Shown piece after piece: positions 7,623 to 16,990 of a stretch of DNA of 64,000 nucleotides. Positions within the stretch are counted from its first letter, which is position 1. Each line of letters opens with the position of its first letter. Where the stretch lies: contig CP048486.1 of NCBI GenBank assembly GCA_025560025.1, positions 1,616,001-1,680,000 of the forward strand. Reading direction: 5' to 3'. The notes under the pieces are model-generated. The model had not been told where the DNA came from. It saw only the letters and a list, made by a program, of their open reading frames with translations, and searched no databases. A program made the translations under genes and the position numbers. This stretch comes from Agrobacterium tumefaciens. Lineage in GTDB: Bacteria > Pseudomonadota > Alphaproteobacteria > Rhizobiales > Rhizobiaceae.

Positions 7623-9686
7623 ATGACTATGAACGTTCTGGCGTCCCGGCCTCGCCGGCTCGAAAGCTATGTCTGTGGCAGCTGGACCGCGGGGGCCAGG
7701 GAAGGGGTTCCGCTTCTTGACGCCTCGACCGGTGCGCCCGTCGCCTTCATCGATTCGAGTGGCATCGATTTTGCCAGTACCCTTGCCTATGGTCGGGAAA
7801 AGGCCGGTCCGGCGTTGCGTCGCATGTCCTTCCATGAACGGGCCGCGATGCTGAAGGCGCTTGGCCTGGCGCTGATGGACCGCAAGGAAGAATTTTATGC
7901 GCTTTCCGCCGCCACCGGCGCCACCCGTGCCGACAGCTGGGTCGACATTGACGGCGGCATCGGCACGTTGCTTTCCTACGCCTCCAAGGGCCGGCGCGAA
8001 CTGCCCAATACGCGTGTGCTGCTCGATGGCGATGCCGAGGCTTTGTCGAAGGACGGCACCTTCTCCGCCCAGCATATTCTAAGCCCGCTTCAAGGCGTGG
8101 CAGTGCACATCAACGCCTTCAATTTTCCCTGCTGGGGCATGCTGGAAAAGCTTGCCCCGACGCTGCTTGCCGGCATGCCGGCAATCGTCAAACCCGCTAG
8201 CCAGACGGCCTATCTGACGGAACTGATGGTGCGCCGGATGATTGAGACAGGGCTTCTGCCGGAAGGTGCGGTGCAGCTTATTGCTGGCTCGGTCGGCGAT
8301 CTACTGGATCATGTCGAGGGTCAGGACGTCGTCACCTTCACCGGATCGGCCTCCACCGGCCGTAAACTAAAGAGCCATCCTGCCGTCATCGGCAATTCCG
8401 TCCGCTTCACCATGGAAGCCGATAGCCTGAACGCTTCCGTGCTCGGCATCGATGCCGGTCCCGGAACCGAGGAATTCGATCTCTTCGTCAAGGAAGTTGC
8501 CCGTGAAATGACGTCGAAAGCCGGGCAGAAATGCACGGCTATCCGCCGTGTCATCGCGCCGCGCGCCCATTGTGATGCGCTGGTCGCGGCTTTGGGCGAC
8601 CGGCTGAGCAAGACGGTGCTCGGCAATCCCACCGACGAAAACGTCCGCATGGGCCCGCTCGCCAGCCTCGACCAGCGCGACGAAGTGCGCGCCCGCATCC
8701 GCGATCTGCTCGGCGATGCGGAAATCGTTGCCGGTGATCCCGATATGCCGCGCATCGTTTCCGGTGACGCCGAGGCCGGCGCCTTTCTCAATCCGGTGCT
8801 GCTTTATTGCGACCGGCCATGGGAGGCGAAGGCCGTGCATGACGTGGAGGCTTTCGGCCCGGTCAGCACCGTCATGCCCTATGACAGTGCCGAGGAGGCC
8901 GTTGATCTCGCGCGTCGTGGCAAGGGCAGTCTCGTCGCCTCGGTCTTCACCAATGATCCGGCCTTTGCGGAAGAGGTCGTGCTTGGCATGGCGCCGTTCC
9001 ATGGCCGGGTGATGATCGGCAACCGCGTCAGCGCCAAGTCTTCCACTGGCCACGGTTCGCCCTTGCCCGGCCTCGTCCATGGCGGTCCCGGCCGCGCCGG
9101 TGGCGGTGAGGAGCTTGGCGGCATGCGCGGCGTCAAACATTACATGCAGCGCACTGCCATACAGGGCTCGCCGACACTTCTTTCAGCGGTCACCGGCCGC
9201 TGGGTTGCCGGTGCGCAGACCCAAACGGACGGCGAGCATCCATTCCGAAAATCGCTGGCGGAGCTTCGCATCGGCGATCAGCTCGTCACCGCCACCCGTC
9301 GGGTGACGCTGGAGGATATCGAACATTTCGCCAATTTTACCGGCGACACATTCTACGCGCATATGGACGAGGAAGCGGCCAGGGCCAATCCGTTCTTCGA
9401 AGGACGCGTTGCCCACGGTTACCTGATCGTCTCCTTCGCGGCAGGCCTTTTCGTCGATCCGGCACCGGGTCCGGTGCTTGCCAATTACGGTGTCGACAAT
9501 CTGCGCTTCCTCACGCTGGTCAATCCGGGGGACACGTTGCAGGTGCAGCTGACCTGCAAGGAAATCAATCCGCGCGTCGATGCCGAGCACGGGGAGGTGC
9601 GCTGGGACTGCAGGGTCACCAACCAGAATGATGTTGCCGTCGCCCAGTATGACGTTCTGACCATGGTGGCGAAAACGAGAAGCTGA
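7623..9686 (+). CDS. paaZ: Bifunctional oxepin-CoA hydrolase / semialdehyde dehydrogenase PaaZ
   Basis: Two-domain enzyme, 687 residues, that opens the oxepin-CoA ring and oxidises the resulting aldehyde with NADP. The N-terminal aldehyde dehydrogenase domain (about 1-520) has the nucleophile Cys304 in GQKCTAIRR and a Glu in FTMEADSLN. The C-terminal MaoC hot-dog hydratase (about 540-687) has the Asp575/His580 pair in GDTFYAHMD, spaced as in E. coli PaaZ Asp561/His566. RBS AGGAAGG before ATG 7623. Last gene of the paaJ operon; a hairpin follows. Confidence 0.95.
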   Translation: MTMNVLASRPRRLESYVCGSWTAGAREGVPLLDASTGAPVAFIDSSGIDFASTLAYGREKAGPALRRMSFHERAAMLKALGLALMDRKEEFYALSAATGATRADSWVDIDGGIGTLLSYASKGRRELPNTRVLLDGDAEALSKDGTFSAQHILSPLQGVAVHINAFNFPCWGMLEKLAPTLLAGMPAIVKPASQTAYLTELMVRRMIETGLLPEGAVQLIAGSVGDLLDHVEGQDVVTFTGSASTGRKLKSHPAVIGNSVRFTMEADSLNASVLGIDAGPGTEEFDLFVKEVAREMTSKAGQKCTAIRRVIAPRAHCDALVAALGDRLSKTVLGNPTDENVRMGPLASLDQRDEVRARIRDLLGDAEIVAGDPDMPRIVSGDAEAGAFLNPVLLYCDRPWEAKAVHDVEAFGPVSTVMPYDSAEEAVDLARRGKGSLVASVFTNDPAFAEEVVLGMAPFHGRVMIGNRVSAKSSTGHGSPLPGLVHGGPGRAGGGEELGGMRGVKHYMQRTAIQGSPTLLSAVTGRWVAGAQTQTDGEHPFRKSLAELRIGDQLVTATRRVTLEDIEHFANFTGDTFYAHMDEEAARANPFFEGRVAHGYLIVSFAAGLFVDPAPGPVLANYGVDNLRFLTLVNPGDTLQVQLTCKEINPRVDAEHGEVRWDCRVTNQNDVAVAQYDVLTMVAKTRS

Positions 9687-9705
9687 ACCTTCGGGCACGC
9701 CGAGG

Positions 9706-9735
9706 AGGCCTGATCTTGAGTGCGAGATCGGGCCT
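9706..9735. terminator. Hairpin between convergent paaZ and paaR
   Basis: AGGCCTGATCT (9706-9716) pairs with AGATCGGGCCT (9725-9735) through 11 positions with one G-U wobble and an 8-base loop. No clear U-run follows, so it is a probable but not textbook terminator, placed between the ends of two convergent operons. Confidence 0.5.
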
Positions 9736-9804
9736 GTCGGATCACGGGAGATGTGGGGAAGGGCGTCTTGAGTCGTTCGTTCTCGAAAAGAGCGATGGTG
9801 CGCG

Positions 9805-10401
9805 TCAGCGCACGGCCTTGACGCCTTCGAGGATGAGCGTGGTTGCTATATCCGCATATTCGTCGCGCGTGACCGGGCCGTTCGGCCTGAACCACATATA
9901 GACCCAGTTCATCATGCCAAAGAGCGACATGGTCACTGGCATCAGCAATGGCCGGTCCCGGTTAAGGTCGGGGTTGACCTGCTGTATCACGCCGGAGAAG
10001 CGCTTAACGATCCGTCTTTCGATCGCCTGCAGCTCTGCAAGCTGTTCCTGCGACAGCGCGCTGGTGCCGTTGAGCTGCACCTTGTGTTCGTTATCGCGGC
10101 CTTCGTAGTTCTTCATGACGGCCTTCACGAGAAGGCGCAGGCGCTCCTGCGGCGCCACATCGCTACGATCCGCCGCTTCGATCGCGCCGTCGAGTTCCGT
10201 CAGGTGCGTGCGGACGATGTCGAAGATCAACGCGTCCTTGCCGGGATAATAGTGATAGAGCAGGGCCTTGGAGACATTGCTGTGCGAGGCGATCATCGAC
10301 ATGGAAGCCTTCTCCATGCCCACCTCGGCAAACACCGCCGCAGCACTCGTCAGAATGCCACGCTGTTTTTCCTCGAAATCAACTGCCCGCGTCCGTGCCA
10401 T
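9805..10401 (-). CDS. paaR: TetR-family regulator of the paa genes (PaaR type)
   Basis: 198 residues. N-terminal TetR helix-turn-helix (about 15-60) with SMSMIASHSNVSKALLYHYYPGKDALI; the C-terminal ligand domain is of the type found with acyl-CoA-sensing TetR proteins. An ATG at 10422 is in frame, but ATG 10401 has AGGAAG 5 bases upstream and is preferred. It is the last gene of the leftward paaG-paaI-paaK-paaR unit. Repeated operators at 1740-1758 and 13137-13155 suggest that it controls both halves of the cluster, probably relieved by phenylacetyl-CoA. The symbol rests on context. Confidence 0.8.
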   Translation of the reverse strand: MARTRAVDFEEKQRGILTSAAAVFAEVGMEKASMSMIASHSNVSKALLYHYYPGKDALIFDIVRTHLTELDGAIEAADRSDVAPQERLRLLVKAVMKNYEGRDNEHKVQLNGTSALSQEQLAELQAIERRIVKRFSGVIQQVNPDLNRDRPLLMPVTMSLFGMMNWVYMWFRPNGPVTRDEYADIATTLILEGVKAVR

Positions 10402-10506
10402 GGTCTTCCTGTTTCTGCTCATTCCCGGGCGATTGCCGTGGGAGGGTTGCCGCTCCTCCCTTTACACAGTCAACCCGGTGCCGGACTATTCCGGCTTTTC
10501 CTTCAT

Positions 10507-11817
10507 TCATTCTTTCGGGCGGTTGTCCACCACCCGCTTCGCCTTGCCTTCCGAGCGCGCCACGCCTCCGGGCTCATGCACCGAAATCTTCGTGGAAACG
10601 CCAACCACGCTCTTGATGTGGTGGGCAAGCTCTTTCGCAGATCCGGTGCGTGCGCCCTCGTCGGTCGCGTCCAGCGTACATTCGACGTGAACCGTCATGT
10701 TGTCCATACGGCCCGAACGGCTGAGCTCGATCTGGAAATGAGGGGCAAGGCCGCGACATTTCAGGATCTGTTCCTCGATCTGCGTGGGGAAAACATTGAC
10801 GCCGCGCAGGATCATCATGTCGTCGGAACGTCCGGTTATCTTCTCCATGCGGCGCATGGATCGCGCCGTGCCGGGGAGAAGCCGTGTCAGGTCCCGCGTG
10901 CGGTAGCGCACGATCGGTAGGCCTTCCTTGGTCAGTGTCGTGAAGACCAGTTCGCCAAGTTCGCCATCCGGCAGCACGTCACCGGTCACCGGATCGATGA
11001 TTTCGGGGTAGAAATGATCCTCCCAGATGTGCAGGCCGTCCTTCGTCTCGACGCATTCGTTGGCGACGCCCGGCCCCATCACTTCCGAAAGACCGTAGAT
11101 ATCGACGGCGTGCATGTCGAAGGCCTGCTCGATCTCCTGCCGCATCGAATTGGTCCATGGTTCGGCGCCGAAAATACCGACGGCGAGGGAGCTTTCGCGC
11201 GGGTCGATCCCATGACGGCGGAACTCGTCGAGGATGGAGAGCATATAGGAAGGCGTGACCATGATGATGCGCGGCTTGAAATCCTGCATCAAGGTTACCT
11301 GGCGTTCTGTCATGCCGCCGGAGATCGGCACGACCGTGCAGCCGAGTTTCTCTGCGCCGTAATGCGCGCCGAGGCCACCGGTGAACAGGCCATAACCATA
11401 GGCGACATGGACGATATCGCCGGCACGGCCGCCCGAGGCGCGGATCGAGCGGGCGACGACGGTTGCCCAGGTGTCGATGTCCTTTGCGGTGTAGCCAACG
11501 ACGGTCGGCTTGCCGGTGGTGCCGGAGGAGGCGTGGATGCGGGCGAGCTTTTCGCGCGGCACGGCGAACATCCCGAACGGATAGGTGTCGCGCAGGTCCT
11601 TCTTGGTGGTGAAGGGGAATTTTGCGAGATCCGACAATGTCTTCAGGTCTGAGGGGTGAACGCCGACCTCATCGAAGCGCTGGCGGTAAAAGGGGGAATT
11701 CTCGTAGGCGTGGGTCAGCGACCACTTCATGCGCTCAAGCTGCAGCGCGGAAATCTCGTCGCGCGACGCCGTCTCGATCGTGTCGAGGTCGCCGGGGCGG
11801 GGGGAAAGGTCTTCCAT
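10507..11817 (-). CDS. paaK: Phenylacetate-CoA ligase
   Basis: AMP-forming ligase, 436 residues, that activates phenylacetate to phenylacetyl-CoA, the entry step of the pathway. The P-loop-like SSGTTGKPT motif is at residues 97-105. YGLSEVMGPGVANEC and the C-terminal GRSDDMMILRGVNVFPTQIE hinge region are family markers. GGAGGAG stands 7 bases before the start. Co-directional with paaG and paaI upstream, 40 bases from paaI. Confidence 0.95.
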   Translation of the reverse strand: MEDLSPRPGDLDTIETASRDEISALQLERMKWSLTHAYENSPFYRQRFDEVGVHPSDLKTLSDLAKFPFTTKKDLRDTYPFGMFAVPREKLARIHASSGTTGKPTVVGYTAKDIDTWATVVARSIRASGGRAGDIVHVAYGYGLFTGGLGAHYGAEKLGCTVVPISGGMTERQVTLMQDFKPRIIMVTPSYMLSILDEFRRHGIDPRESSLAVGIFGAEPWTNSMRQEIEQAFDMHAVDIYGLSEVMGPGVANECVETKDGLHIWEDHFYPEIIDPVTGDVLPDGELGELVFTTLTKEGLPIVRYRTRDLTRLLPGTARSMRRMEKITGRSDDMMILRGVNVFPTQIEEQILKCRGLAPHFQIELSRSGRMDNMTVHVECTLDATDEGARTGSAKELAHHIKSVVGVSTKISVHEPGGVARSEGKAKRVVDNRPKE

Positions 11818-11857
11818 TAAAATCTCCTCCGAGAATGCGATGGTACCGGCGTCGGCT

Positions 11858-12298
11858 TTATTCCGGCAGATGGGTACCCTTGACTGTTCGCGAGTGGCCG
11901 CGGAATTCCGCGACGTGCTCGCCCTCCTGATTGGTGATGCGGATATCGTAGATCCCGGCCCGTCCGCGGCGTGACACCTCCCGTGCCGTCGCCGTCAGCC
12001 GGTCGCCCTTGAAGGCCGGCGCGATATAGGTCACCGAACAGTGCTGGGCGACGGTGCGCTGGTTATAGGTGTTGCAGGCAAAGGCGAAGGCCGAATCCGC
12101 CAGTGTGAAGATGTAACCGCCATGGCAGGTGCCATGGCCATTCGTCATGGTTTCGGCAATCGTCATCGTGATCGTCGCCTCGCCGGGCGCGATCGCAAGA
12201 AGCTCCATGCCAATATGGCGGGTGGCGTTGTCATCGTCCCACATGGCTTTGGCGCAGGCTTCGGCCATCGCCTGCGGGGAAAGGCTGGCGGCGCTCAT
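11858..12298 (-). CDS. paaI: PaaI hot-dog acyl-CoA thioesterase
   Basis: Thioesterase, 146 residues, thought to rescue CoA from dead-end intermediates of the pathway such as hydroxyphenylacetyl-CoA. A single hot-dog domain with NGHGTCHGGYIFTLADSAFAFA holds the catalytic Asp after the HGG turn. The start overlaps the paaG stop by four bases (ATGA), showing coupled translation. Confidence 0.93.
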   Translation of the reverse strand: MSAASLSPQAMAEACAKAMWDDDNATRHIGMELLAIAPGEATITMTIAETMTNGHGTCHGGYIFTLADSAFAFACNTYNQRTVAQHCSVTYIAPAFKGDRLTATAREVSRRGRAGIYDIRITNQEGEHVAEFRGHSRTVKGTHLPE

Positions 12299-13083
12299 TT
12301 GCCTTTGAACTCCGGTTTGCGCTTTTCGAGGAAGGCGGCAACGCCTTCGGCATAATCGGCGCTGCGCCCGGCCTCGCGCTGCAAGTCGCGTTCGAGGTCG
12401 AGCTGCTGATCCAGCGAGTTCGTCGCAGCCGCCTGTATGGCGCGCTTCGTCATGCCAAGCCCTTTCGTTGGGCCTGCGGCGAGGCGTTTGGCGAGCGCGG
12501 ATGCCTCTTCCAGCAACTTGTCGTCATCGACGGAGCGCCAGATCAGCCCCCAGTCGGCGGCGGTTTCGGCTGCAAGCGGTTCTGCTGTAAGCGTGAGCGC
12601 CTTGGCACGGGCCTCGCCAATCAGACGCGGCAGGCTCCAGGTGCCGCCGGAATCCGGCACGAGGCCGATCTTGGCAAAGGCCTGGATGAAGCGGGCGGAG
12701 CGGGCGGCGAGGGTGATATCGCAGGCAAAGGCGATATTGGCGCCAGCGCCGGCGGCGACGCCGTTCACGGCACAGATGACCGGCTTTTCCAGGCTGCGGA
12801 TCAGGCGCAGCAACGGATTATAGAAGGTCTCGATGGTGTGGCCGAGGTCCGGCACGCCCTTCTTAGGGTCACGATCGCCAAGGTCTTGCCCCGCGCAGAA
12901 ACCGCGGCCGGCACCTGTCAACAGGACGGCGCGGACATCCGCATCCGCATGGGCGCGCTCGAAACCGGCGCGTAGTGCAAGATGCATTTCTTCATTGAAG
13001 GCATTGAGCCTGTCCGGGCGGTTCAGCGTCAGGCTGAGAACGCCATCGGCAAACGCAGACAGAATAGTGTCTGAATCCGACAT
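12295..13083 (-). CDS. paaG: Ring 1,2-epoxyphenylacetyl-CoA isomerase (oxepin-forming)
   Basis: Crotonase-family enzyme, 262 residues. It isomerises the epoxide to oxepin-CoA and also shifts a double bond later in the pathway. GAGRGFCAGQDL, KPVICAVNGVAAGAGAN and IGLVPDSGGTW match E. coli PaaG, including the catalytic Asp of the last motif; the ending SADYAEGVAAFLEKR is also typical. An upstream in-frame ATG (13134) overlaps the operator and has no ribosome site, whereas ATG 13083 is preceded by GGGAGG. First gene of the leftward unit. Confidence 0.93.
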   Translation of the reverse strand: MSDSDTILSAFADGVLSLTLNRPDRLNAFNEEMHLALRAGFERAHADADVRAVLLTGAGRGFCAGQDLGDRDPKKGVPDLGHTIETFYNPLLRLIRSLEKPVICAVNGVAAGAGANIAFACDITLAARSARFIQAFAKIGLVPDSGGTWSLPRLIGEARAKALTLTAEPLAAETAADWGLIWRSVDDDKLLEEASALAKRLAAGPTKGLGMTKRAIQAAATNSLDQQLDLERDLQREAGRSADYAEGVAAFLEKRKPEFKGK

Positions 13084-13136
13084 GTTTCCTCCCTGTCGCC
13101 CTTCCCAGCGGCGACCGTAAAAAAGTTCTTGCATAA

Positions 13137-13155
13137 ACCGGCCGGTCAGTCAATT
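13137..13155. promoter_or_regulatory. TetR-type operator, paa copy 2, between paaG and paaN
   Basis: ACCGGCCGGTCAGTCAATT, with the perfect palindrome ACCGGCCGGT, matches the copy at 1740-1758. It lies between the divergent paaG and paaN starts. A leftward TTGACT (complement of 13148-13153) and a rightward TTGCAT (13129-13134) both border or overlap it, so one bound dimer could close both directions. The promoter hexamers are weak guesses. Confidence 0.55.
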
Positions 13156-13184
13156 ATAAAACAACAGACTGGGAGGAGTGGGAC

Positions 13185-14849
13185 ATGACCGGACTATTCG
13201 AGCGCCATTATCCGACGCTGCAAGCGGCGACAGATGCTGCGGTCAAGCGCGATTACTGGTCTGCTTATCCGGAAGTTCCAAGCGGCAAGATCTATGGCGA
13301 AACCGCCAAGGATGATGGTCTAGCCTCTTACAAAGCACGCCTCGCGCAGCCCTTCGATCTGCCCGGACACCCGGCAGATAAAAGTCCTGTCGGTGTGGAA
13401 ATCTCTCCTTTCGGCCCGGCGCTCGGCATTACCTATCCCGCCGCATCCCCCGATCTGCTGATTTCGGCGTCTCGCGCCGCCGCGGCGCAATGGGCATCCG
13501 CATCGCCGGAGGTGCGCACCGGCATCTGTCTCGAAATCCTGGCGCGACTGAATGCCAGAAGCTTCGAAATGGCGAATGCCGTCATGCACACGACGGGCCA
13601 GGCTTTTGCCATGGCCTTTCAGGCCGGTGGCCCGCATGCCCAGGATCGTGGTCTTGAGGCGGTCGCTTATGCCTATGCCGAGATGACCCGCACGCCTTTG
13701 CAGGCGATCTGGACGAAGCCGCAGGGCAGGGGCGAGCCGATTGTCATGGAAAAACACTGGCGCATTTTTCCGCGCGGTATTTCACTGGTCATCGGCTGCA
13801 ACACGTTTCCCACCTGGAACAGCTATCCCGGCCTTTTCGCCAGCCTTGCCACCGGCAATACGGTCATCGTCAAGCCGCACCCGGCCGCGATCCTGCCGCT
13901 CGCCCTTACCGTCGAGATAGCCCGTCAGGTGCTGGTGGAAGAGGGGTTTGCGGCCGACATCGTGCTGCTCGCCGCCGACGCGCCTGGCGCCGAGACTACG
14001 AAGGATCTCGTGCGGCATCCCGCCATCGCTATCATCGACTATACCGGTTCGAACAGTTTCGGCAGCTGGGTGCGCGAAAACGCCGGCAGCGCCGATGTCT
14101 ATACCGAAGAGGCGGGCGTCAATTCCATCGTCATCGGCGCCACCGACAATTTCGCCGGCATGTGCAGCAATATCGCCTTTTCGCTGTCGCTTTATTCCGG
14201 CCAGATGTGCACCGCGCCACAGGATATTTTCGTGCCGCGCGGCGGCATTGAAACGGATGAGGGTCACAAGAACTTCGATGAGGTCGCGTCCGGTATCACC
14301 GCTGCCGTCGATGCCCTGCTTGCTGACCCGGCGCGTGCTGCCGGTATCTGCGGAGCGATCGCCAATCCCGACACGCTTGCCCGCATTGCGGCAGCCCGGT
14401 CGACCGGCCGCGTATTGCGCGAGTCCATGCCGGTCGAGGGACTTGAGGAGGCGCGCACCGCGACACCTCTGATCCTTGCCGTCGATGCGGCCGATACGGA
14501 TGCTTATGGTGAGGAGCGCTTCGGCCCGATTGCCTTTGTCGTTGCTGTCGATGACGTTACCGAGGGCGTCAACCGCGCTGCTGAACTTGCCGAGCGCAAG
14601 GGGGCGATTACGGCCGCACTCTACGAAACAGACGAGGCACGAATTCTCGGCGCAGCCGACGGTTTCGCTGCCGCGGGCGTCAATCTTTCGGTCAATCTGA
14701 CCGGCGGCATCTATGTCAACCAGAGCGCCGCTTTCAGCGATTTCCACGTTACCGGTGCCAATCCTGCGGGCAATGCCAGCCTGACGGATGCGGCTTTTGT
14801 TGCAAACCGGTTCCGCGTGGTGATGTGGCGCCGCCCTGTGGCGGCGTGA
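13185..14849 (+). CDS. paaN: PaaN-type aldehyde dehydrogenase-like phenylacetate protein
   Basis: 554 residues, aldehyde dehydrogenase superfamily without a MaoC domain; the family is annotated as phenylacetic acid degradation protein PaaN. The nucleophile is the Cys in YSGQMCTAPQDIFVP, and the long N-terminal extension (YPTLQAATDAAVKRDYWSAYPEVPSG) is characteristic. Since PaaZ with its own dehydrogenase domain is also encoded here, PaaN could act on another aldehyde or back up PaaZ; its biochemical role is poorly defined. RBS GGGAGGAG before ATG 13185. First gene of the rightward unit that continues into the ABC importer. Confidence 0.82.
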   Translation: MTGLFERHYPTLQAATDAAVKRDYWSAYPEVPSGKIYGETAKDDGLASYKARLAQPFDLPGHPADKSPVGVEISPFGPALGITYPAASPDLLISASRAAAAQWASASPEVRTGICLEILARLNARSFEMANAVMHTTGQAFAMAFQAGGPHAQDRGLEAVAYAYAEMTRTPLQAIWTKPQGRGEPIVMEKHWRIFPRGISLVIGCNTFPTWNSYPGLFASLATGNTVIVKPHPAAILPLALTVEIARQVLVEEGFAADIVLLAADAPGAETTKDLVRHPAIAIIDYTGSNSFGSWVRENAGSADVYTEEAGVNSIVIGATDNFAGMCSNIAFSLSLYSGQMCTAPQDIFVPRGGIETDEGHKNFDEVASGITAAVDALLADPARAAGICGAIANPDTLARIAAARSTGRVLRESMPVEGLEEARTATPLILAVDAADTDAYGEERFGPIAFVVAVDDVTEGVNRAAELAERKGAITAALYETDEARILGAADGFAAAGVNLSVNLTGGIYVNQSAAFSDFHVTGANPAGNASLTDAAFVANRFRVVMWRRPVAA

Positions 14850-14894
14850 GAGGAATTTCGACTTAAACTTTTTTCTTTGGGAGGAGAAATCAAC

Positions 14895-16043
14895 ATGAAA
14901 TTTTTGACGACGACTGCGCTTGCAGCTTCGCTGGCCTTTGCCCTCGGCTTTGCCGCGCCCGCTTTGGCCGACATCAAGATCGGCGCCACCGTTTCCGAAA
15001 CCGGCCCAGCATCGTTTCTGGGCGACCCGGAAGCCAAGACGCTGAAGATGCTCGTGGAAGAGATCAATGCGGCCGGTGGCGTCAATGGCGAGAAGCTGCA
15101 GCTTGTCATCTATGATGATGGCGGCGACCCGAACAAGGCCCGCACCTTTGCGACCCGCCTCGTCGAGGATGATGAAGTCGTTGCGGTCATCGGTGGCACC
15201 ACGACCGGCACATCCATGGCCGTCATCCCGGTCCTTTCTGATGCCGAAGTGCCGTTCATCTCGCTTGCCGGCGCAATCGAGATCATCGATCCGGTCAAGC
15301 CCTTCGTCTTCAAGACGCCGCATACGGATCGCATGGCCTGCGCCAAGATTTTCGAGGACATGAAGAAGGCCGGCATCGCCAAGATCGGCCTGATCTCCGG
15401 CTCGGACGGTTTCGGCGCTTCCATGCGCAAGCAGTGCCTGGCGATCATCGGCGAATATGCCATCGAGGTTCTGGCCGACGAGACCTATGGCCCGACCGAT
15501 GCCGACATGACGCCGCAGCTGACCAACATCAAGGGCAAGAATGGCATTCAGGCCGTGCTCAATCCGGGCTTCGGCCAGGGTCCGGCGATCGTCACGCGCA
15601 ATTATGCGCAGCTTGCCGTCGGCCTGCCGCTCTACCAGTCGCACGGCGTCGCCTCGGACGGCTTTATCGAGCTTGCAGGTGCGCAGGCGGCGGAAGGTGT
15701 GCGCCTGCCAGGCACGGCGCTGCTTGTCGCCGGGCTGCTTCCGGAAAGCGACCCGCAGCGCGCCGTGGTCGTCGCCTACAAACAAGCCTATGAGAAAGCG
15801 ACCGGAAAGCCGGTCTCGACCTTCGGTGGCTATGCTCATGACGCCCTGCGCATTCTCGTTGATGCGATCAAGCGGGCTGGTAGCGCCGAGCCGTCGGCAA
15901 TCCGTGATGCCATTGAAGGCACATCGGGTCTTGTCGGAACGACCGGTACGGTGACGATGTCGGCAACGGATCACCTTGGCCTCGATCTCTCAGCCTTTCG
16001 CATGCTGAAGATCGAAAACGGCGGTTGGAAAATCGTCGAATAA
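14895..16043 (+). CDS. Periplasmic substrate-binding protein, LivK/leucine-binding type
   Basis: 382 residues. Sec signal peptide 1-25 (KFLTTTALAASLAFALGFA, cleavage after APALA). The mature protein is a type I two-lobed periplasmic binding fold: IKIGATVSETGPASFLGDPE, then GGVNGEKLQLVIYDDGGDPNKA, then GGTTTGTSMAVIPVLSDAEVPFIS. RBS GGGAGGAG (14879-14886) serves ATG 14895; the in-frame TTG at 14877 is discounted. Placed between paaN and the PaaF/PaaH enzyme under a paa operator, so it probably binds phenylacetate or a related aromatic acid rather than a branched amino acid (inference). Confidence 0.88.
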   Translation: MKFLTTTALAASLAFALGFAAPALADIKIGATVSETGPASFLGDPEAKTLKMLVEEINAAGGVNGEKLQLVIYDDGGDPNKARTFATRLVEDDEVVAVIGGTTTGTSMAVIPVLSDAEVPFISLAGAIEIIDPVKPFVFKTPHTDRMACAKIFEDMKKAGIAKIGLISGSDGFGASMRKQCLAIIGEYAIEVLADETYGPTDADMTPQLTNIKGKNGIQAVLNPGFGQGPAIVTRNYAQLAVGLPLYQSHGVASDGFIELAGAQAAEGVRLPGTALLVAGLLPESDPQRAVVVAYKQAYEKATGKPVSTFGGYAHDALRILVDAIKRAGSAEPSAIRDAIEGTSGLVGTTGTVTMSATDHLGLDLSAFRMLKIENGGWKIVE

Positions 16044-16115
16044 CCGGACCGTGCCGCCGGTCTGCGCCATCAAGGCGCTGACCGGCGGGAACCGTCGCGC
16101 CAAGCGGAGGCCCCC

Positions 16116-16988
16116 ATGCCCGAACTGCTGCAATTCCTTTTGTCCGGGATAACGGTCGGCGCCGTCTATGCGCTGGTCGCTCTCGGTTTCACGATCATCT
16201 ACAATGCCTCCGACGTCGTGAATTTCGCCCAGGGTGAGTTCGTCATGCTGGGCGGCATGATCACGTTCTTCGCGCATGCCGCAGGCGTGCCGCTGCCGCT
16301 GGCCGCGCTCATCGCCATCGTGACGACGGCGGCGATTGGCGTTGCGCTCAACAAGCTGGCGATAGAGCCGGCGCGCGGCGCGCCGGTCGTTTCGCTGATC
16401 ATCATCACCATCGGCGCTTCGATCTTTATCAGAGGCGCCACGCAGCTCGTCTTCGACAAGCAGCTTCACCGTTTCCCGGCTTTTTCAGGCGACCAGCCGA
16501 TTGCCATCGGCGGCGCGACCATCTTGCCGCAGAGCCTCTGGGTCATTGCCGGTGCCCTGGCCGTCTTCTTCTGTCTCTGGCTGTTCTTCACCCGCACGCT
16601 GATCGGCCGTGCGGTGCTGGCAAACGCCAATAACCGCGTCGCCGCGCAGCTTGTCGGCATCAACACCAATTACGTGATGACGCTCTCCTTCGCCATGTCC
16701 GCCGCCATCGGGGCGCTGGCCGGCGTGCTGGTGACGCCGATTACGCTGACGGGCTATGATGTCGGCCTTGCGCTGGCGCTGAAAGGTTTTGCCGCAGCCA
16801 TGCTGGGCGGCATGGGCAACCCGAAGGGCGCGCTGGTCGGTGGCCTGCTGCTCGGTATTCTGGAAGCAATGACGGCTGGTTACATCAGCTCGCAATATAA
16901 GGATGCGGCTGCGTTCATCATCATCCTCGCTGTGCTTTTCGTCTTGCCACAGGGGCTGTTTGGCCACAAGTCGACGGATCGGGTGTGA
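16116..16988 (+). CDS. ABC importer inner-membrane permease, LivH type
   Basis: 290 residues, about eight hydrophobic segments. LSGITVGAVYALVALGFTII at the N terminus, then ASDVVNFAQGEFVMLGG, are LivH hallmarks. GGMGNPKGALVGGLLLGILE near the C terminus is the cytoplasmic loop contacting the ATPases. It ends 2 bases before the next permease. Part of the importer inside the paa region. Confidence 0.9.
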   Translation: MPELLQFLLSGITVGAVYALVALGFTIIYNASDVVNFAQGEFVMLGGMITFFAHAAGVPLPLAALIAIVTTAAIGVALNKLAIEPARGAPVVSLIIITIGASIFIRGATQLVFDKQLHRFPAFSGDQPIAIGGATILPQSLWVIAGALAVFFCLWLFFTRTLIGRAVLANANNRVAAQLVGINTNYVMTLSFAMSAAIGALAGVLVTPITLTGYDVGLALALKGFAAAMLGGMGNPKGALVGGLLLGILEAMTAGYISSQYKDAAAFIIILAVLFVLPQGLFGHKSTDRV

Positions 16989-16990
16989 CA

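Noticed and set aside
13782..15974. Long antisense open frame (730 codons) opposite paaN and the binding-protein gene
   Set aside because: Low-complexity His/Arg/Gly-rich translation with no family motif, opposite two well-supported genes; a usual product of high-GC codon bias.
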